From Deroplatys truncata (Eukaryota; Arthropoda; Insecta; Mantodea; Mantidae), in contig CM060990.1 of the NCBI GenBank assembly GCA_030765065.1, positions 461,971,321-462,035,320 on the forward strand: 64,000 nt of DNA, in the 5' to 3' direction. A program made the position numbers and the translations under genes. The notes beneath the pieces are model-generated. The model made no database searches. It saw nothing but the letters and a program-made list of their open reading frames with translations, and was not told the origin of the DNA. Of this stretch, positions 10,495 through 23,429 are shown piece by piece. Within the stretch, counting starts at the first letter, position 1. Every line of letters begins with the position of its first letter.

Positions 10495-11498
10495 TGTTAG
10501 TAATTGTTTACTTTTATGTAAGAATAGCGATGTTCCGATACTTTATAAATGCACCTTTTCATAAATTTACCATTCAGTGTGCTCTTGTTTTTGCTTATAT
10601 AACTTTTGTAAATAAATTAAGTGCACAAATACAAAAGTATGGATCAGTGAAAAAAGCAATCCGATGTGACCTAGGACCACTACCTAAAGGATAAGTTGAA
10701 TTAAACGGATTTGATTTAATTAATAACTTTTTCGTTACGTCCCCTTGCAGTAAAACAATAATTAGTCTATGATGGGTTTTAAGATGACGAATCGTTGTCT
10801 TCATAGGTCAAATAGGATTACCTCTGCCAATGGGTTTCTGCATTAATAATAAACTTATATGCAACATGTCCTAGAACATAATTACATTTTGAAGGATTTC
10901 TAGATGGCGAAACATACAATTAATATAGGTCAAAATTAATTGCGACAATGGATCTCTGAGTTAATTTTAGAAACCTTGTACAGTTTAGCATTAAATTCAT
11001 GAAAGCCAATAGGTCACCATCTTAAGATATTTAAACTTAAATTGTTGTGTTACAATCGCAATTTAAGTTGAATATTGCTTGATGCCTCAAGAGAGATAGA
11101 TACTTCATTTTTACTTGTATATATACAAACACACACACATTTTCATTTTCATTATTTTTATACCTTGTATTCTTTTCGTCTTATATCATTTTTAATACTT
11201 TAATGCTTCTTTGCTATGGCATTATTTCTAATTACATGTGAACTAATTTATCTCTCGCAATTGCAACCCCTTCTAAACTTGACTTCGAGATATCTAGATT
11301 CTGGCCGCGGTAATGGTTTCCTGGGGTTCATCATAGAATGATTCCGAGTGTCGTCTCAACCACTTATCTCACCTTCTTATATTTTAATATGAAATTATAT
11401 GTTTGGTTCGGGAATTCATGGCACTACTTATCATAACTCAAATCTGTTTTTAGTATTTGATTGAGCATTGCCAACATATCTTACGGAGATTAGGTCAT
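10495..11498. other. AT-rich, no recognised feature
   Basis: Contains a repeated theme GACGAAT/GGCGAAAC...TAGGTCAAAAT spaced ~120 bp (10786-10815 and 10906-10937), perhaps a decayed tandem duplication. Otherwise nothing. Confidence 0.4.
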
Positions 11499-12010
11499 AC
11501 AAAGGAGGGGACACCTCACGCACTGCGTCTTACATAGATCTATTGTGACTAGCGCCCCCAGGAAGAAAGGATGAAGTGAAGGAACCATAGGAGACTAGAT
11601 GCCACAGGCAGACAAGCTACAGAGACGCGCGAAAATCCATAACATTTCCAGGCTCGAAGATCTGTCCCACTTCCGGAGCCGCTAGAGAGGACGATAAACG
11701 ATTCGTCGACCAAACAGCCCTCCAGTGTCCTCGGGGAGTACCCTTTCATGTGAGCAAGCATCCGGACGATCTATTCGGCACCGCCACACGCCACGAAACC
11801 TAGAAGCACGCTTGAAAAATGAGAAGGAAACGCAATGGAAGGGAAATTATGGCAAGAAAATCATGGTAGATGAGAAACCACCCCAGGATTCGCCTACTGA
11901 CTACGTAAAACCAAGAAAAATCCAAGGTACGAGTGGGCGTTGGACCGTAATCGAATACGGAACTTCCCGAATGCAAGCCTCACACTTATCGCGGAGCCAT
12001 CTGGCTCGGT
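11499..12010 (-). mobile_element. tRNA-derived SINE, family 1, copy 1
   Basis: Read on the minus strand, it starts ACCGAGCCAGATGGCTCCGC, containing a pol III A-box, followed ~45 bp later by a B-box-like GTATTCGATTACG. The body then matches the element at 34113-34572: a shared segment on GAGGGCTGTTTGGT, a TCTTCGAGCC motif, CTTCACTTCATCC, and the end GAGGTGTCCCCT. No polyA tail is clear. Divergence from the other copies is substantial. Confidence 0.7.
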
Positions 12011-12012
12011 AT

Positions 12013-12262
12013 ATCTTATGTAAGTATGTATATGTATGTATGTATGTTTGTATGCATATCTGTATGTAGCTTAATATGTATGTGGGTATTCATGTATGCA
12101 TTTATTATGTATGTAAGCATGTATTTATGTAAATAATTATGTATCTGTGTATGGTTATATGTGTATGCTATTCATGTATGTATATAGGTATATATGTGCA
12201 TATATTTGTATGTGTATTCATATGTCATATATGTATGTATATATGTATTTACGTATGCATGT
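12013..12262. repeat. Degenerate (TATG)n microsatellite
   Basis: About 250 bp of interrupted TATG/TGTA units directly adjoining the 5' end of the SINE. Confidence 0.9.
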
Positions 12263-12384
12263 GCATTCATGATCACTTCCTCCATTCATTAGGAAGCCAG
12301 ATGCAGTTATGAGCGATCGTCACTTTCTGTTTTCCTGTTCTTAGAGCGTTTCGAAATATTCAAAGCAATCGAACGACTCGCCGA

Positions 12385-12835
12385 CTGAGAAGTCAGATCA
12401 GTGATTCGTTTTTTGAAAGCGAGAAGTTTTACGCCAGAAACATGCATCATCAACTGTGTGCGGTATATGGGGAAACAATAGTGAGTGGCAATGCCCGGCC
12501 ACGTACAGCCAAACAAACTCAACATCTGATCGCATCATTTGGTTGGGAACAATTCGGTCACTCTCCCTACGCTGATGACCTTAGATGTTTAGCGCCCTTA
12601 AACCACATCTCATCATCATCCCTACAGTCTGGATTTGGCACCACGCGAGTTTCATCTGTTTCTTCATCTGAAGAAATTCCTTGGTGGAAAACATTTCAAA
12701 GAAGATGATGTGAAACAAGAAGTGCAAACTTGGCTTTCACCACAGGCTGTATCATTCTTTGACAAAGGCATATAAAAACTGGTTTCCCGTTACGAAAAAT
12801 GCCTGAGTAACGGCGGTGACTGTGTGGGGAAGTAG
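12385..12835 (+). pseudogene. Mariner transposase relic, internally deleted with a short insertion
   Basis: The first part encodes FFESEKFYARNMHHQLCAVYGE, split here as FFESEKF and MHHQLCAVYGE, resembling a mariner helix-turn-helix. It jumps straight to the region after the second catalytic aspartate (NARPRTAKQ, LIASFGWEQFGHSPY). At the third catalytic site an insertion of ~50 bp (12578-12628, ending in an ATC repeat) interrupts the frame. Beyond it, in other frames, come HLKKFLGGKHF-like and FDKGI/ YEKCLSNGGD C-terminal motifs, ending near 12833. Several frames are used, so it is long dead. Termini were not identified. Confidence 0.75.
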
Positions 12836-15800
12836 TGTAAGGTGTAAAGTAATGAATTATAATAAAGCATTTGGAAAATAATGTTGTTATTTTTTTAAAA
12901 AAAATTACTTTAAAAACACGCTTTGTATGTATGTTTGCAGATAGATATGTACATCTATATATGTATGGTAATATTTATATTTCCAACACAAAAAGGAATT
13001 GAGATATCCGGGAATCCTTAAAGGTATCATAGATAAAAGGTTTACATCCACTTGTATGAGGATACTTTTGTTATGAAACATTTCTATTAACACGTGAAAA
13101 CGAGAATATTGACCCTGGAAGCATGTACGTTGCATTATGAATCTATTTGATGCATTGCCCCTGTATCTCAATATATTATCCTATTATACCACCCATTACA
13201 TCTTAATTATATTTAAAACTAGTTTTGCTTACAACTTTTGGTTCATTCATAATTAGTATTTGAAGTTAAGTTATCTGTATCGCATTGTCGCCATATATTT
13301 AACGCTTTAATAACGTTAGGTATTGCTATCATATGTGATAATTTTAACTTTTTATGTCATAGAATCTTAATTAATTTTGAATCTATTTATTATCTTTAGC
13401 ATTGACAAAATGTTCATCTTTTTATTTCATTGAATTTAAATTGAATTAAAACTTGGGATTGATTATTTTAAGCATTATCATGCTTTATCTTTTATGTAAT
13501 TGATTCTTAATTAACTTTGAAGCTATTTAGGTATTACAATCGCCTCTTATTTGCATACAGTATTATTACTATTAACCTCAAGTGACAATTTTCCACGCAA
13601 TTTAATAAATTACTGTTTAAATCGCATATCCACCCCTACTTAAGGCGAATTGGTAGATTGAGTTTCATTTTCTTGATTGTCTGGACAGATCATAGAACTC
13701 GTATTTTTATTATGTTTATGTTTTTGTTTTAATTAAAATTTAAGCTAATGATGAGTTTTGCCTTAAAGCTCTAAACATTTAATTATCTTAATGAAGTTAC
13801 ACAATGATTAGATTATCCTGCGTCCATGACATCCCAGGATCGAGACACATAGCATTCTTAGATCCCAACATTTCCGATAACCCGACATATTTAGATTCTC
13901 GCATCACGACACCTAGAATCTACAGAAAAGTCTCAGAAAATCTTAATTCTGTAAACATCTCTAACAGCCAAGATTGAAGGATCCACAAAGTGCACTCAAA
14001 GATATTCGAACATCGAGATACTTCAGATCTGTTTATTTCAATGGCTTACTCTAAAAATTATATTCCGATTTTGTATGTCGAAATGCCACTCTATTATTTT
14101 AAATACACATTCAGTTATATACACCAATCTCTACTGGATTGGAGCCTAACCTTTTATAGCAATCTCAACATATATATTCACATTACCTATTTCAGTAACA
14201 AAGCAATTATCTGGACGTACACTAGCAAGGTCATTAACTTGACAGTAACAACTTTCAGTTACCATATAACACACAATTACATAGTACGTAACCAGCCGCT
14301 CCCCCGGTTGTGTAACGTTTCACACTTAATGAGGATATTTATCTTATATCGTTAATTACATTGTTTAAATCTGTATCACATATGTTTATATGTGTTTACA
14401 CTAATATTACACATGTTTTCACCCCTGCCGGTGAACCTTTTAGCTCGAGCGATATTTCTTTGCTTCTCCTATTCCTAAAGGTCTTTTCCTCCCCGAGTGT
14501 GTCACAAGGTCGTTCTGCAAATAAATAGCTTACCATCACAGCGTGTTTTCTTCCGCAAGCATTTCACTGTTCCGCAAATATTCCGCTTTCCGCAAAGTGT
14601 CACATACATGACGAATTCTTATCACTAGGCTTGTAATCACGGGGACCGCTAACCCAAGTTAACTGCATTGCGGTACATGAAGCGGTTCATTCCTCCCTCG
14701 CTACATACTGTGGATCCTATGGTGAGTTTTACAACTCTCAAAGAGCGAGTCTAACCATAGAATCTATATTGCGTCAGAAAGTACATGTATTATGTACTTT
14801 TAATAAAGTAATTACACACTTCATATTTACAAATCCTAACTTTATTGTAGAGATCGTCAGAGATAGTAATTTTTACATAATGTACGTCAATATGCCAACT
14901 TATGAAAACAAATAACATATTAATGGTAACTTAAATCATGTACATTTGGGATACTCACAAATCTGAATTAATTAAAAGGAAAAACATTGATATAATTATT
15001 TATTGATTGAATGAAGCCATTTGAATAGAGGACGCTAGTGATAAGGTCCTTTTTAATGTTAATCCAAGCTTATTTATATTAGTATTCGGCTCTTTTACAG
15101 ATAATGGAAATGAATATGGTCTCATATTATAATCAGTAACCAAACCAAGGTAGTATATGTTACTGGATTCTGTGATACAAAAGATTTCCAGTCGAGTACT
15201 ATGTTGCGTAATTAGCATATCGACTGAGAAAGTAGGAAGCAAAACTAAAGAAAATTTACGGTTGAAATGAAACTGGATGTGTCAAGAAGGGTGAATAAAG
15301 GAAAGAGTGTTAATAAAATTGCTATGGGCGTCAGTGGTGAGCGTATGGTAGAAGGGACTGATCATGTCCTTATGTGAACTTTTCTGATTTTATGGACTTA
15401 AATTTATAAGAGCTCACACAATATATCCCCGTAAGTATTAAAAGCTTACAATATTTTGATGCAGTTTGAAATATCACTAAATTTCCTTCTAGTGTCCGTT
15501 GAACTCCAAATATCGTAAATTCATACAGTTCACCTTAAGTCGGGGTTCTGGGATTTGGATTTGCATAGTAATAGTTACCACAATTTAGGCACGAGTCTTT
15601 TTCGTCCTTATAATAAACACATTACGTATCTTTTAGTTTGAATAGCTTGTCACTAAAGGAAACGGTTTCCAATTTATGCATTTCAGCTAAGCAGTTGCGG
15701 AAATGGATTAGCGGAACATAGTTTCCGTTTCGGGACTAACTACGCATCACCCTTCATTCGTCACTAGAAGTAGTCTTAACTCTCATGAGGCAAGGTCTCG

Positions 15801-17220
15801 TGCTGTCATCTATTAGTGGTTACTTTGCAAACAGCAGAGACCCTAAATCACATGAGTAGATCCTGGCTGGGAAATACGAGGCTTATGTTCAGAGCGCCTG
15901 CGTACCCCACTCCTGAGGAAGCCATTACTTCAACAACTTCTTTGGCAGTTATGTTACAAGCTTAGCTCTTGACCCGTTTGCTACACTTTCAATTTTGAAA
16001 TTACGTCTACTTTTGCAATTTGGCCCTGTGCATTTCATTTGGGGATTGTTATGTATAGGTTAATTGCACCCTTTTTACCTTCCGTATCACTTATCCATAG
16101 CAGAAGGAGGAAACACTGTATTGCAAACATTCCAATTCGAACACTCACCGGAAATATACGCTTTGATATCTCATGAACTAAAAGAGATTTTAGAAATATA
16201 TTGGTGCTATCTATCTGTTTATAAAAAAAAACGAAATGTATGGTAAATATCAAACTTCATATTTGACTCAGACACTCTTTAAGCTTTCCAGGCTAAGGTG
16301 TTCAAGGAAATCACCCAACCCCAAATACTATTTACAAGGAGAAACCGTTATTTTTCATTTTCTGACAACCCCCTCTACGATTTTGATTATAATACCATAG
16401 GATTAACATACTTGTATAAAAAGAGCAATGTATATCCTGAATTTTATGTGAACAGCCTGAAAGTCCTCTTCATTCTGAATGAATTTGCTATTATGTTGTA
16501 CAACTGATAAATATAAGAGATAAAATCTGCACAAAAATGCAGAGCTAATTGACATATTCAGTTTGTGTGAAATAACATTTTCTGTAGTATTACACACTTT
16601 CAAGGTATTCGTTGTTACATTCGTAAGTTTCCGAGTTTGACTTGTGATGCAACATCTATAAGTATATCCGTGATCGATCGCTATTATTTCCCACATGGGA
16701 TTGCTAGCAACAAAAGTAACCTACGATATGCTAACGGTTTTGTTTTCCGTATCATGCAAGCAACGACGCTCTCATTGATTAATTTGAGATTGTTGACGGC
16801 CAAAATGTATCTTGAGTAACGTAATGCGAATAGAAGGGTCATTTTTGTATGAATACTCAGATATTATAATGGAATGTATTATTGAGAAATTCATGTCATT
16901 GTGAACATTAAGATGTTTTTAGTATTTACTTTCTATATGTTGCAAAAATTATAAACATATAACTATTTCACATTTTATGTAGCTTATTTGTAACTTTTAA
17001 GAACCTAAATGGATTTTTTTACTTTGAATATAAGCTATTCTTTAATTGAAGACTATCAAAATGAGATTGAAAACCAAAACGTAAGGTACAATGTTTATGA
17101 GTTAAGACAACTTCAAAGTTTTGTCACGTTATAGCCCATTGGAAATACTCCAATGTTTTATATATTGTAGTTGATGTGTCAAAACAATTCCGTTATTACT
17201 CAGAGCTATCAGAAATTAAA
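12836..17220. other. Long AT-rich stretch, no recognised gene
   Basis: No transposase, RNA gene or convincing exon seen over 4.4 kb. Minor landmarks: TTCCGCA repeated several times at 14550-14600, and ATGGTGAGT (splice-donor-like) near 14718-14726. Confidence 0.45.
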
Positions 17221-17234
17221 TTGCTCAACAGTCA

Positions 17235-17470
17235 GTGGATGTGCGGGTAGGCACTTCCACCAAATTTCCCGATGCAATAAGCATTTTTAACATCTTCAAA
17301 GCCGATGCTGTACGTGGGAATAATCAGATGATGGCAGGTCACTTCTGTCCTTTAAGGCCATTTTCACGTTTTAGGGTGTGGATTCCCAAATATGGCAATC
17401 ACGGCACTACAATAAAAATACCCTATAAGAATGGCCACCTTATATAAGGATAGACAGACAGGTGGGGCCC
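17235..17470 (+). other. Possible promoter-like segment upstream of a SINE
   Basis: Less AT-rich than the flanks and ends with a TATATAAGG box at about 17440-17448. No initiator or downstream gene could be tied to it. It may be part of a decayed LTR. Confidence 0.2.
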
Positions 17471-17544
17471 TCTTGTTCTTTTCCTTCTTTGGCACTGTGG
17501 GTCATCGTCGTCTTTAATAGAGTAAACGCCCGCTCTTACTTCAT

Positions 17545-17815
17545 ACGGCACCACGGGCGATTGAATTCGTGATATATGAAATGAAATAATTGGAAAATGA
17601 AATTTGGGAAGGAAACATTCCAGGCATCTCCCGTTTCAGGTTAGTTTAGGGCATCTCCCGGCATTTTGCGGTTATGAGGACTGATGGAAACCCGGGAGAA
17701 AAACCTCAAGTCAAGGAGGGAGGTCCTGATGGGATTTGAACCGCAGACCTTGTGTTCACGAGTCCGTTCATTATAGACCTGGACTACCCGTGTCGCTTCA
17801 TTGTCCTCGTCGTGG
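17545..17815 (-). mobile_element. tRNA-derived SINE, family 2, copy 1
   Basis: On the minus strand the head carries an A-box-like GGGTAGTCCAGG (about 17785-17800) and a clear B-box GGTTCAAATCC (17732-17742). The body continues through CCTCATAACCGCAAAATGCC to a tail with AATTTCATTTT and a second copy of the GGAGATGCC phrase. A related body, in the same orientation, is at 26262-26460, and a weaker one at 52880-53050. Confidence 0.65.
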
Positions 17816-18841
17816 AATGTGTCTGCAGTCATTGAGGCGACCGTTCATTGATTCTTCAATAGTTACACCCAGGCACCTCCTACGGCACAAGCCTGATGGG
17901 TTAACATCCCTTACTTTCTCAAACTACTTTTTCCGCATATGTAATTCTGTAAGTGCTTAATAAATCTCAGAATTGATTAATTAATTGATTGCTTGTAAAG
18001 TTTATGCTTGTGTTATTAGCTTATTTAAAGAATCCTTTTGTTTTACTTTACAAAAAATCTCTGGGTTCCCTTAATCGAACTCACCTTAAAGGTAGTCGCG
18101 ACAATATCAGTTGAAAAAACATTCATAGCATTTTATAATCTGATTTCAAACCCGAATTGTGCTATTCAATACGCCAAAGAGCATCTTAGATGTCTTCATT
18201 TATAAACATTTTCGTCAGGTGTTTCCGCTTCATTGCTATAATTTGCAAAGCGTAAAAACCTCAGTACGCGTAGAAATCTGTTGCTACATTTGATTTGGCG
18301 AACAACATTCCTACGGTACATAACTACACTTGAATTAGAATAGCTAAGAATCCGTATATTTCAGAGTAGGTAAGTGACATTGGTAGAGGAGCAGATCTTA
18401 CTTCTTGCCTGTTATACGAGCACAATAGTGATTTATCGCACACGTCAGTAATACATATGAGCTACCTGAAATATTCACAATGTAAGGGCGGAGTAGAAAC
18501 TGCGCATTCGAACGTTGAAGTGCAGTTTTCTCTACAGGAAATTACCTACTCAGTCTACAGACATGTCTGCATAAGTCGCTGAATACTGTTGAGCACCTTC
18601 TGAAGTATTGCTGGTGTTATCTCTGCGATGTACCGGGTAATGGTATATACTGCAGAGTACTCCAGTGAGACTGTTTTTGTACACCTGCCTCTTCAGTGAT
18701 GCTCACGGCTAAAATTCCGCGGGAGTCTGGAGCCTAACAGGCCAGATTCCACGGGAGACCTATGCAATCACCAAACTCTGGAGTGAGGCACAGGTAATAT
18801 GTGAAGTTGTCCCATCTTGTTGGAACCAGTCCTCTTGAATC
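17816..18841. other. No recognised gene
   Basis: Contains an imperfect hairpin at about 18718-18760 (GGAGTCTGG against CCAGATTCC). Nothing else identifiable. Confidence 0.45.
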
Positions 18842-19171
18842 TTACGCTCTTACGCTCAACTTTTGCGTGGCCTTCTGTTGTTGCGGTTTATACTCCCCAC
18901 TTCTTAACTTCTTCTCCATATCAATTAGGGATGATTTAATAAATTTCCTGCATTTTACGGCACTAGCAACAGAAACTGCAACTTGAACGAAATATACACA
19001 TAGAGCCACAACACGCCACACTTCAGGCGCGGCAGTCAGAACGGCTCTCGCCAAACTTTGCAAGTATAAAGGGGAACGAAACACAAAAATCATGTTTGCT
19101 CCTAAATGAAGGATATGACCTGTAAAATGCAGTGGTAAGATTGTTTTCTTACTCCGCCACACCGTTACCGC
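18842..19171 (-). other. Hydrophobic open frame, possible exon of unidentified membrane protein
   Basis: An open minus-strand frame of ~106 codons ends at 18842. Its 5' end is not an ATG but follows a pyrimidine-rich stretch ending in CAG at about 19172, and a second acceptor-like TTTTACAG sits near 19121, so it looks like an internal or terminal exon. It has a hydrophobic helix (WRVVALCVYFVQVAVSVAS) followed by a basic/amphipathic segment (KCRKFIKSSLIDMEKKLRSG), a pattern seen for example in insect chemoreceptors. I do not recognise the sequence; the resemblance is only in general form. Confidence 0.25.
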
Positions 19172-19374
19172 TGAGCAAGTGAAATAATAACCACCTTATA
19201 CGTCATCAGGGCTGAAAGCAGTTGGGAGATCACAAGTCAGTTACTGCTGCACGTGTAGTAATACGTTTTTAAAAATTGTTCTTGTGGGTATTTAAGTTCA
19301 AGAGTAGTGTACTTTGTGTACTTTGGTGATGATGTTACTGAGTCAGTTTAGTATTATACAAACAACGTAATATT

Positions 19375-21355
19375 GTGAAAAAACAAATGCCTCAATGTTG
19401 TGCATATGGCTGTAACGTGAGAAGGGAAACACATAGGGGATTTCATTTTCACGCGTTTCCAAACAGAGCCAAATCTCCCAAAAAATATAGGATATGGGTA
19501 GAATTTTGCGAAACAAAAGATTTGTTGTCTGGTACCGGTGTTTGTTTATGCATCTTCCATTTTAAGGACACAGAGTATGGACAGACACAGTTATTAAAAA
19601 GGTAGCTTATGCCGGATGAAAATTTCAGAGGGGCTTTATTAAAACCTGGAGCTATTCCTACTATAAGTAAAAAGAAGACAATTTCCAGATATCAAGTTCT
19701 GTAAGACAATTGATCCTTCACCATCCTCATCCGAGAGCAAGCGACAAAGAACAGAACGATATGAGGCTAGAAATCGTAAAAGCGTAGTTTCTGAGCTGTG
19801 CGATAGTGTTATCTTGCAATAAGACTGACAACCAAGGCGATGATGATAAAAGCAGTGAAAGAGAATTCGAAATAGAAGATGATGAAAAAAACAAAAATTC
19901 AGAAGTACAATGTAAACTAGATACTGAAATCATAAGGAAATATAGTATATTGTTGGAACCTGAAAATATCTACGAAACAAGCAATGATGAGGCAGATCAG
20001 GATAAGCTGAATGAAAGTTTCCGTAAACCTGATACTTCAGATTCTGATAAGTGTAACGAGGAGGAAGAAGAAGAAGAGACTTTCACCATACTGAAAATGA
20101 AGGTACAGTGGAATATTTCATTGCTGCTTGGAGATCTCTACTTTTATTTTTCAAGGTATGTGTTTTATGTAGAAATGAAGTCAAAACAATTTTTCATTAC
20201 ATTAAAGGGACAATGCTATGTGTTAAAACAGTGTGTATTATTGCGCTAACACTTTCACTTGGAACTTACAAAATTTATCAAGAAAGGAACTGGAACGAAA
20301 TGCTTTAATAGCAAGTTCTTTATTATTATCTGGTATATTGCTTCAGTAATTTATGTGCTTCTGCAAATCATTGGGTTTGGCAATGTTTTCACAAGGCGTA
20401 CATTCGATAAAACCGCTCGAAGCATGGCAGTACCAGATGTTAGAGCATTCTGGGTTCAAGAAAGAAAACAGAACTTGAATTCAACAAAAGCTTGTGGTAT
20501 ATACCTATATGCTTGGCAGGGGATAGCCAGTATGACTCCCCAAGATTCAGTCTATCCTGTCATGGATTTAAATTCCCGCAAGATTATTGATTTTGAACTT
20601 TATTAAAGAGGTATGGTGAAAACCGATTCGGAAAAGGCTGCTTCTGATAACATAATGACTAGGCTTGCAAAACAGGAAATGTGTAGAGTTGAAGCTTTTC
20701 TCTCCAACAGACGTAAATATATAAGAACCTGCTAAAAACACAGTATTCGGGAGTTGAATAGGAATTTAACGTAATGTATTTGTCTAAAGGTGTTATGGAA
20801 AAAGATAAAAGGGTAGAAAAAATACCCAGAGTTGATGGTATGGAAAGCCAGTATAAATAACCATTCATGGTGGAGTGCGCAAAATCGTAGTGAGAACGGT
20901 AACATATTAATTTAAAAATTACATCAATTCGTCATATAAACATAAACATAAATGGCTAGAAAACGGTGAATGGAAATCTTGTGAACATGATAAATTGTTG
21001 GAAGAAGACCAAAGAAATAAATTATGGATTAAAGGCGAATCAAACGCCTATCATGTTCTGAAGAAAATTATTTTGGACAGCTACTTCTTAAAATATTTCG
21101 CTCATATTCGACATTATAATATACATACTGGCAGTGTAGAAAGTAATCACAATCTTCGTCTCAGATATGCTCGAAATTAAATCATTTTTCGTATAAAAGC
21201 CTTAGATCAATGATAGCAGCGCTAGAACACAATTTAAAAATACTGGTGTCAAAACTCAGTGCTCCAAAGCGTCTGGATCTTGGATCATGAAAAATAAATA
21301 TGAGGAATCTAACGAAGAATATAAATTGCTGATAATAAGTGAAATAAAAAAATAA
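19375..21355 (+). pseudogene. THAP-domain transposase (P/Kolobok-like), multiply frameshifted
   Basis: ATG near 19387 (MPQCCAYGCNVRR) opens a C2CH THAP zinc finger: CxxxxC at the start, an aromatic/basic middle (RIWVEFC) and CIFHF as the C-x2-H end. An in-frame stop follows; the same frame continues to the AVP-like ending LKPGAIPTI. Next comes an acidic linker (19806-20090, ending in a run of glutamates). The transposase-like body is scattered over three frames: EYFIAAWRSLLLFF, then YPVMDLNSRKIIDFEL, then EDQRNKLWIKGES, then HTGSVESNHNLRLRYAR followed by LRSMIAALEHN. The order matches THAP-containing transposases of the P/Kolobok kind. No termini were found. It is clearly dead. Confidence 0.75.
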
Positions 21356-21359
21356 ATGC

Positions 21360-23423
21360 ACGCACATTATATGGATCCATTAATGGACGCAGCAATTGAT
21401 CTGCCACTATCGAAGAATACGAGCTTCCACGCGCGTCTAGCTCCCACGCTTCGTTTTCCATTAGTTACTACGATTGAATCACTTTTCACGTTTTCAGTCA
21501 ACATAAGGAGGTTGGTCACAGACACGTCATACAATTTTAAATAATAACAATGTTTTAATTTGAAACTTACTATTTATAATTTGTGTGTTTATTAGTGAAG
21601 TTTGAAGCCTATATATACTTCCGCTGGTTTCTGGAAAAGCATTTCTAATACTAAGCATTGCACATGGTGCTATGGCAACTGTTCTTCTGTGATCAATAGC
21701 AGTCCATGAATTAATCCACGCTGTAATTTATTTGTAGCAGGAATGTCTAAGGTTTTATTAGAGAATTGTTGGAGGTGAGTAATTTCTTCTTAGCTCAACT
21801 GTTTGTTTTTAACGCTAAGTTATGTCTCATAATATCAAAACACCACGATCTATAACTAATTTGTGAAAATCATGAGGTTTTTGATGCAGACAAAATCACC
21901 CTTCACCAATTTTGTGTTTACATAGTCCGAGCAATACACACTTTCCTCATCATTATTCATAGGTATAAATTCCGTACGCTTTACACCAATGGATGGAACA
22001 CAGGGCACGGTTTTCGGAGTTCACACTGTCTCGGAATCGCTTTCAGAGTGGTGTAAATCTTTAAATCGCTCTTTTTTGTTCAACTAATTAGGTCGTATAC
22101 CACGTTGACTCTTTTTCAAAGCAGATATTCGACTACTGTTATTACCTAGTAGGTATTGACTGTATTATGAAAAGTGATTGCTAGCTTTAGCTCTACTCTT
22201 TATTATTCAGAGAAGTTATGAACTTCTAGTGAAATTAACACATAAACTTAGTTATTTAAAACACCTATGCTGCGTACATCTGGCCTTGGTGCAGTGTGGC
22301 TCTCATGACGTCACGCGACAACTAACAACAGGCATAACCCGATAACCATTCACCTTGGGATGGTGAAACTGCGTGAGTTGTTATTTATTCCTGACGACAA
22401 ATATACTAATGTGGTGAATGAAATATTAATTTTTGTGTTTCGTTCCCCTTTAGAAGAACCCAAGTAAGGTCATCATGACTTGCACCTCGATGCATGTGCC
22501 TTTTCACATTGAGGATGAGCATGCTCAGTTTTTTGCTACTTTCGGAACAGCTAGTAACAAGTAAGCTTGAATTGGAATCTATACACCCCAGCTTCTGTTT
22601 AAACGAATATCAATAAAAGTGAAGGAATCACAAACTCAGAACTATGGAGCTGCAGCAAACCATGAATTACAGTCAATTATATTAATCAGCGTATACGTAT
22701 ATACGTAAGCAGAAAGGAAAACATGTATAAGCGTGGCTCACATTAAAAGAAATAAATCCCGCTCTCACATAGTCGCATCAAAGCGTAAAACAGGCAAAGT
22801 TTTTAGATACGTTACTATTAAATGTAATATTAGCAGCATTGGATGTTAGTAAAATACAAATGAGTTTATAAACATAATAGTGAGAAAAAGCAATAGTCGA
22901 CCTACCGGCATATAGCGATGTTAGATATATTTGTGTATGTGTACCCCTTTCTCAGAACAGACGTTTCCTCCATAAATGCCAACGAACCTGCCAAAGCAAA
23001 CCAAGAGGATTGGTTAAAAGCAAACAGCCCACTTTTGACACCTTCCCCTTGCGGAGTTGAAACTGAACTGGCATCCGTCCTTAGGTTTTTATGAATTTCT
23101 GCAACGTGCTAAGCAGTAGGTGTATACTGGTCCGTCTTCGTCGCACGCTTTGCAGCTCATTTATATGTTAGGCAGTAGACGAAGACTCGAGACTGAGTGA
23201 AACAGCTGTTTAGGAGACAAAATGACTCTGATCAAGTCCATTTGAAAAATTTAGTCCCTTCTACTAGTAATACATACCTCTCTAGCTGATTTTATAAGCT
23301 TTTATTATACTAATCTACTTTGTTAAGCGCGTGGTGATAAGTAAAACACCTATCACGTGTCTGCAATGTCAGATCAACAACATAAAATGGCGGATCTAAA
23401 CATCTAGAGAAAATTTGGCTACA
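21360..23423. other. No recognised gene
   Basis: A palindromic TGACGTCA lies at 22306-22313 and a hairpin (TTCACC...GGTGAA) near 22349-22367. No coding or mobile-element signature identified. Confidence 0.45.
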
Positions 23424-23429
23424 CCCGAT

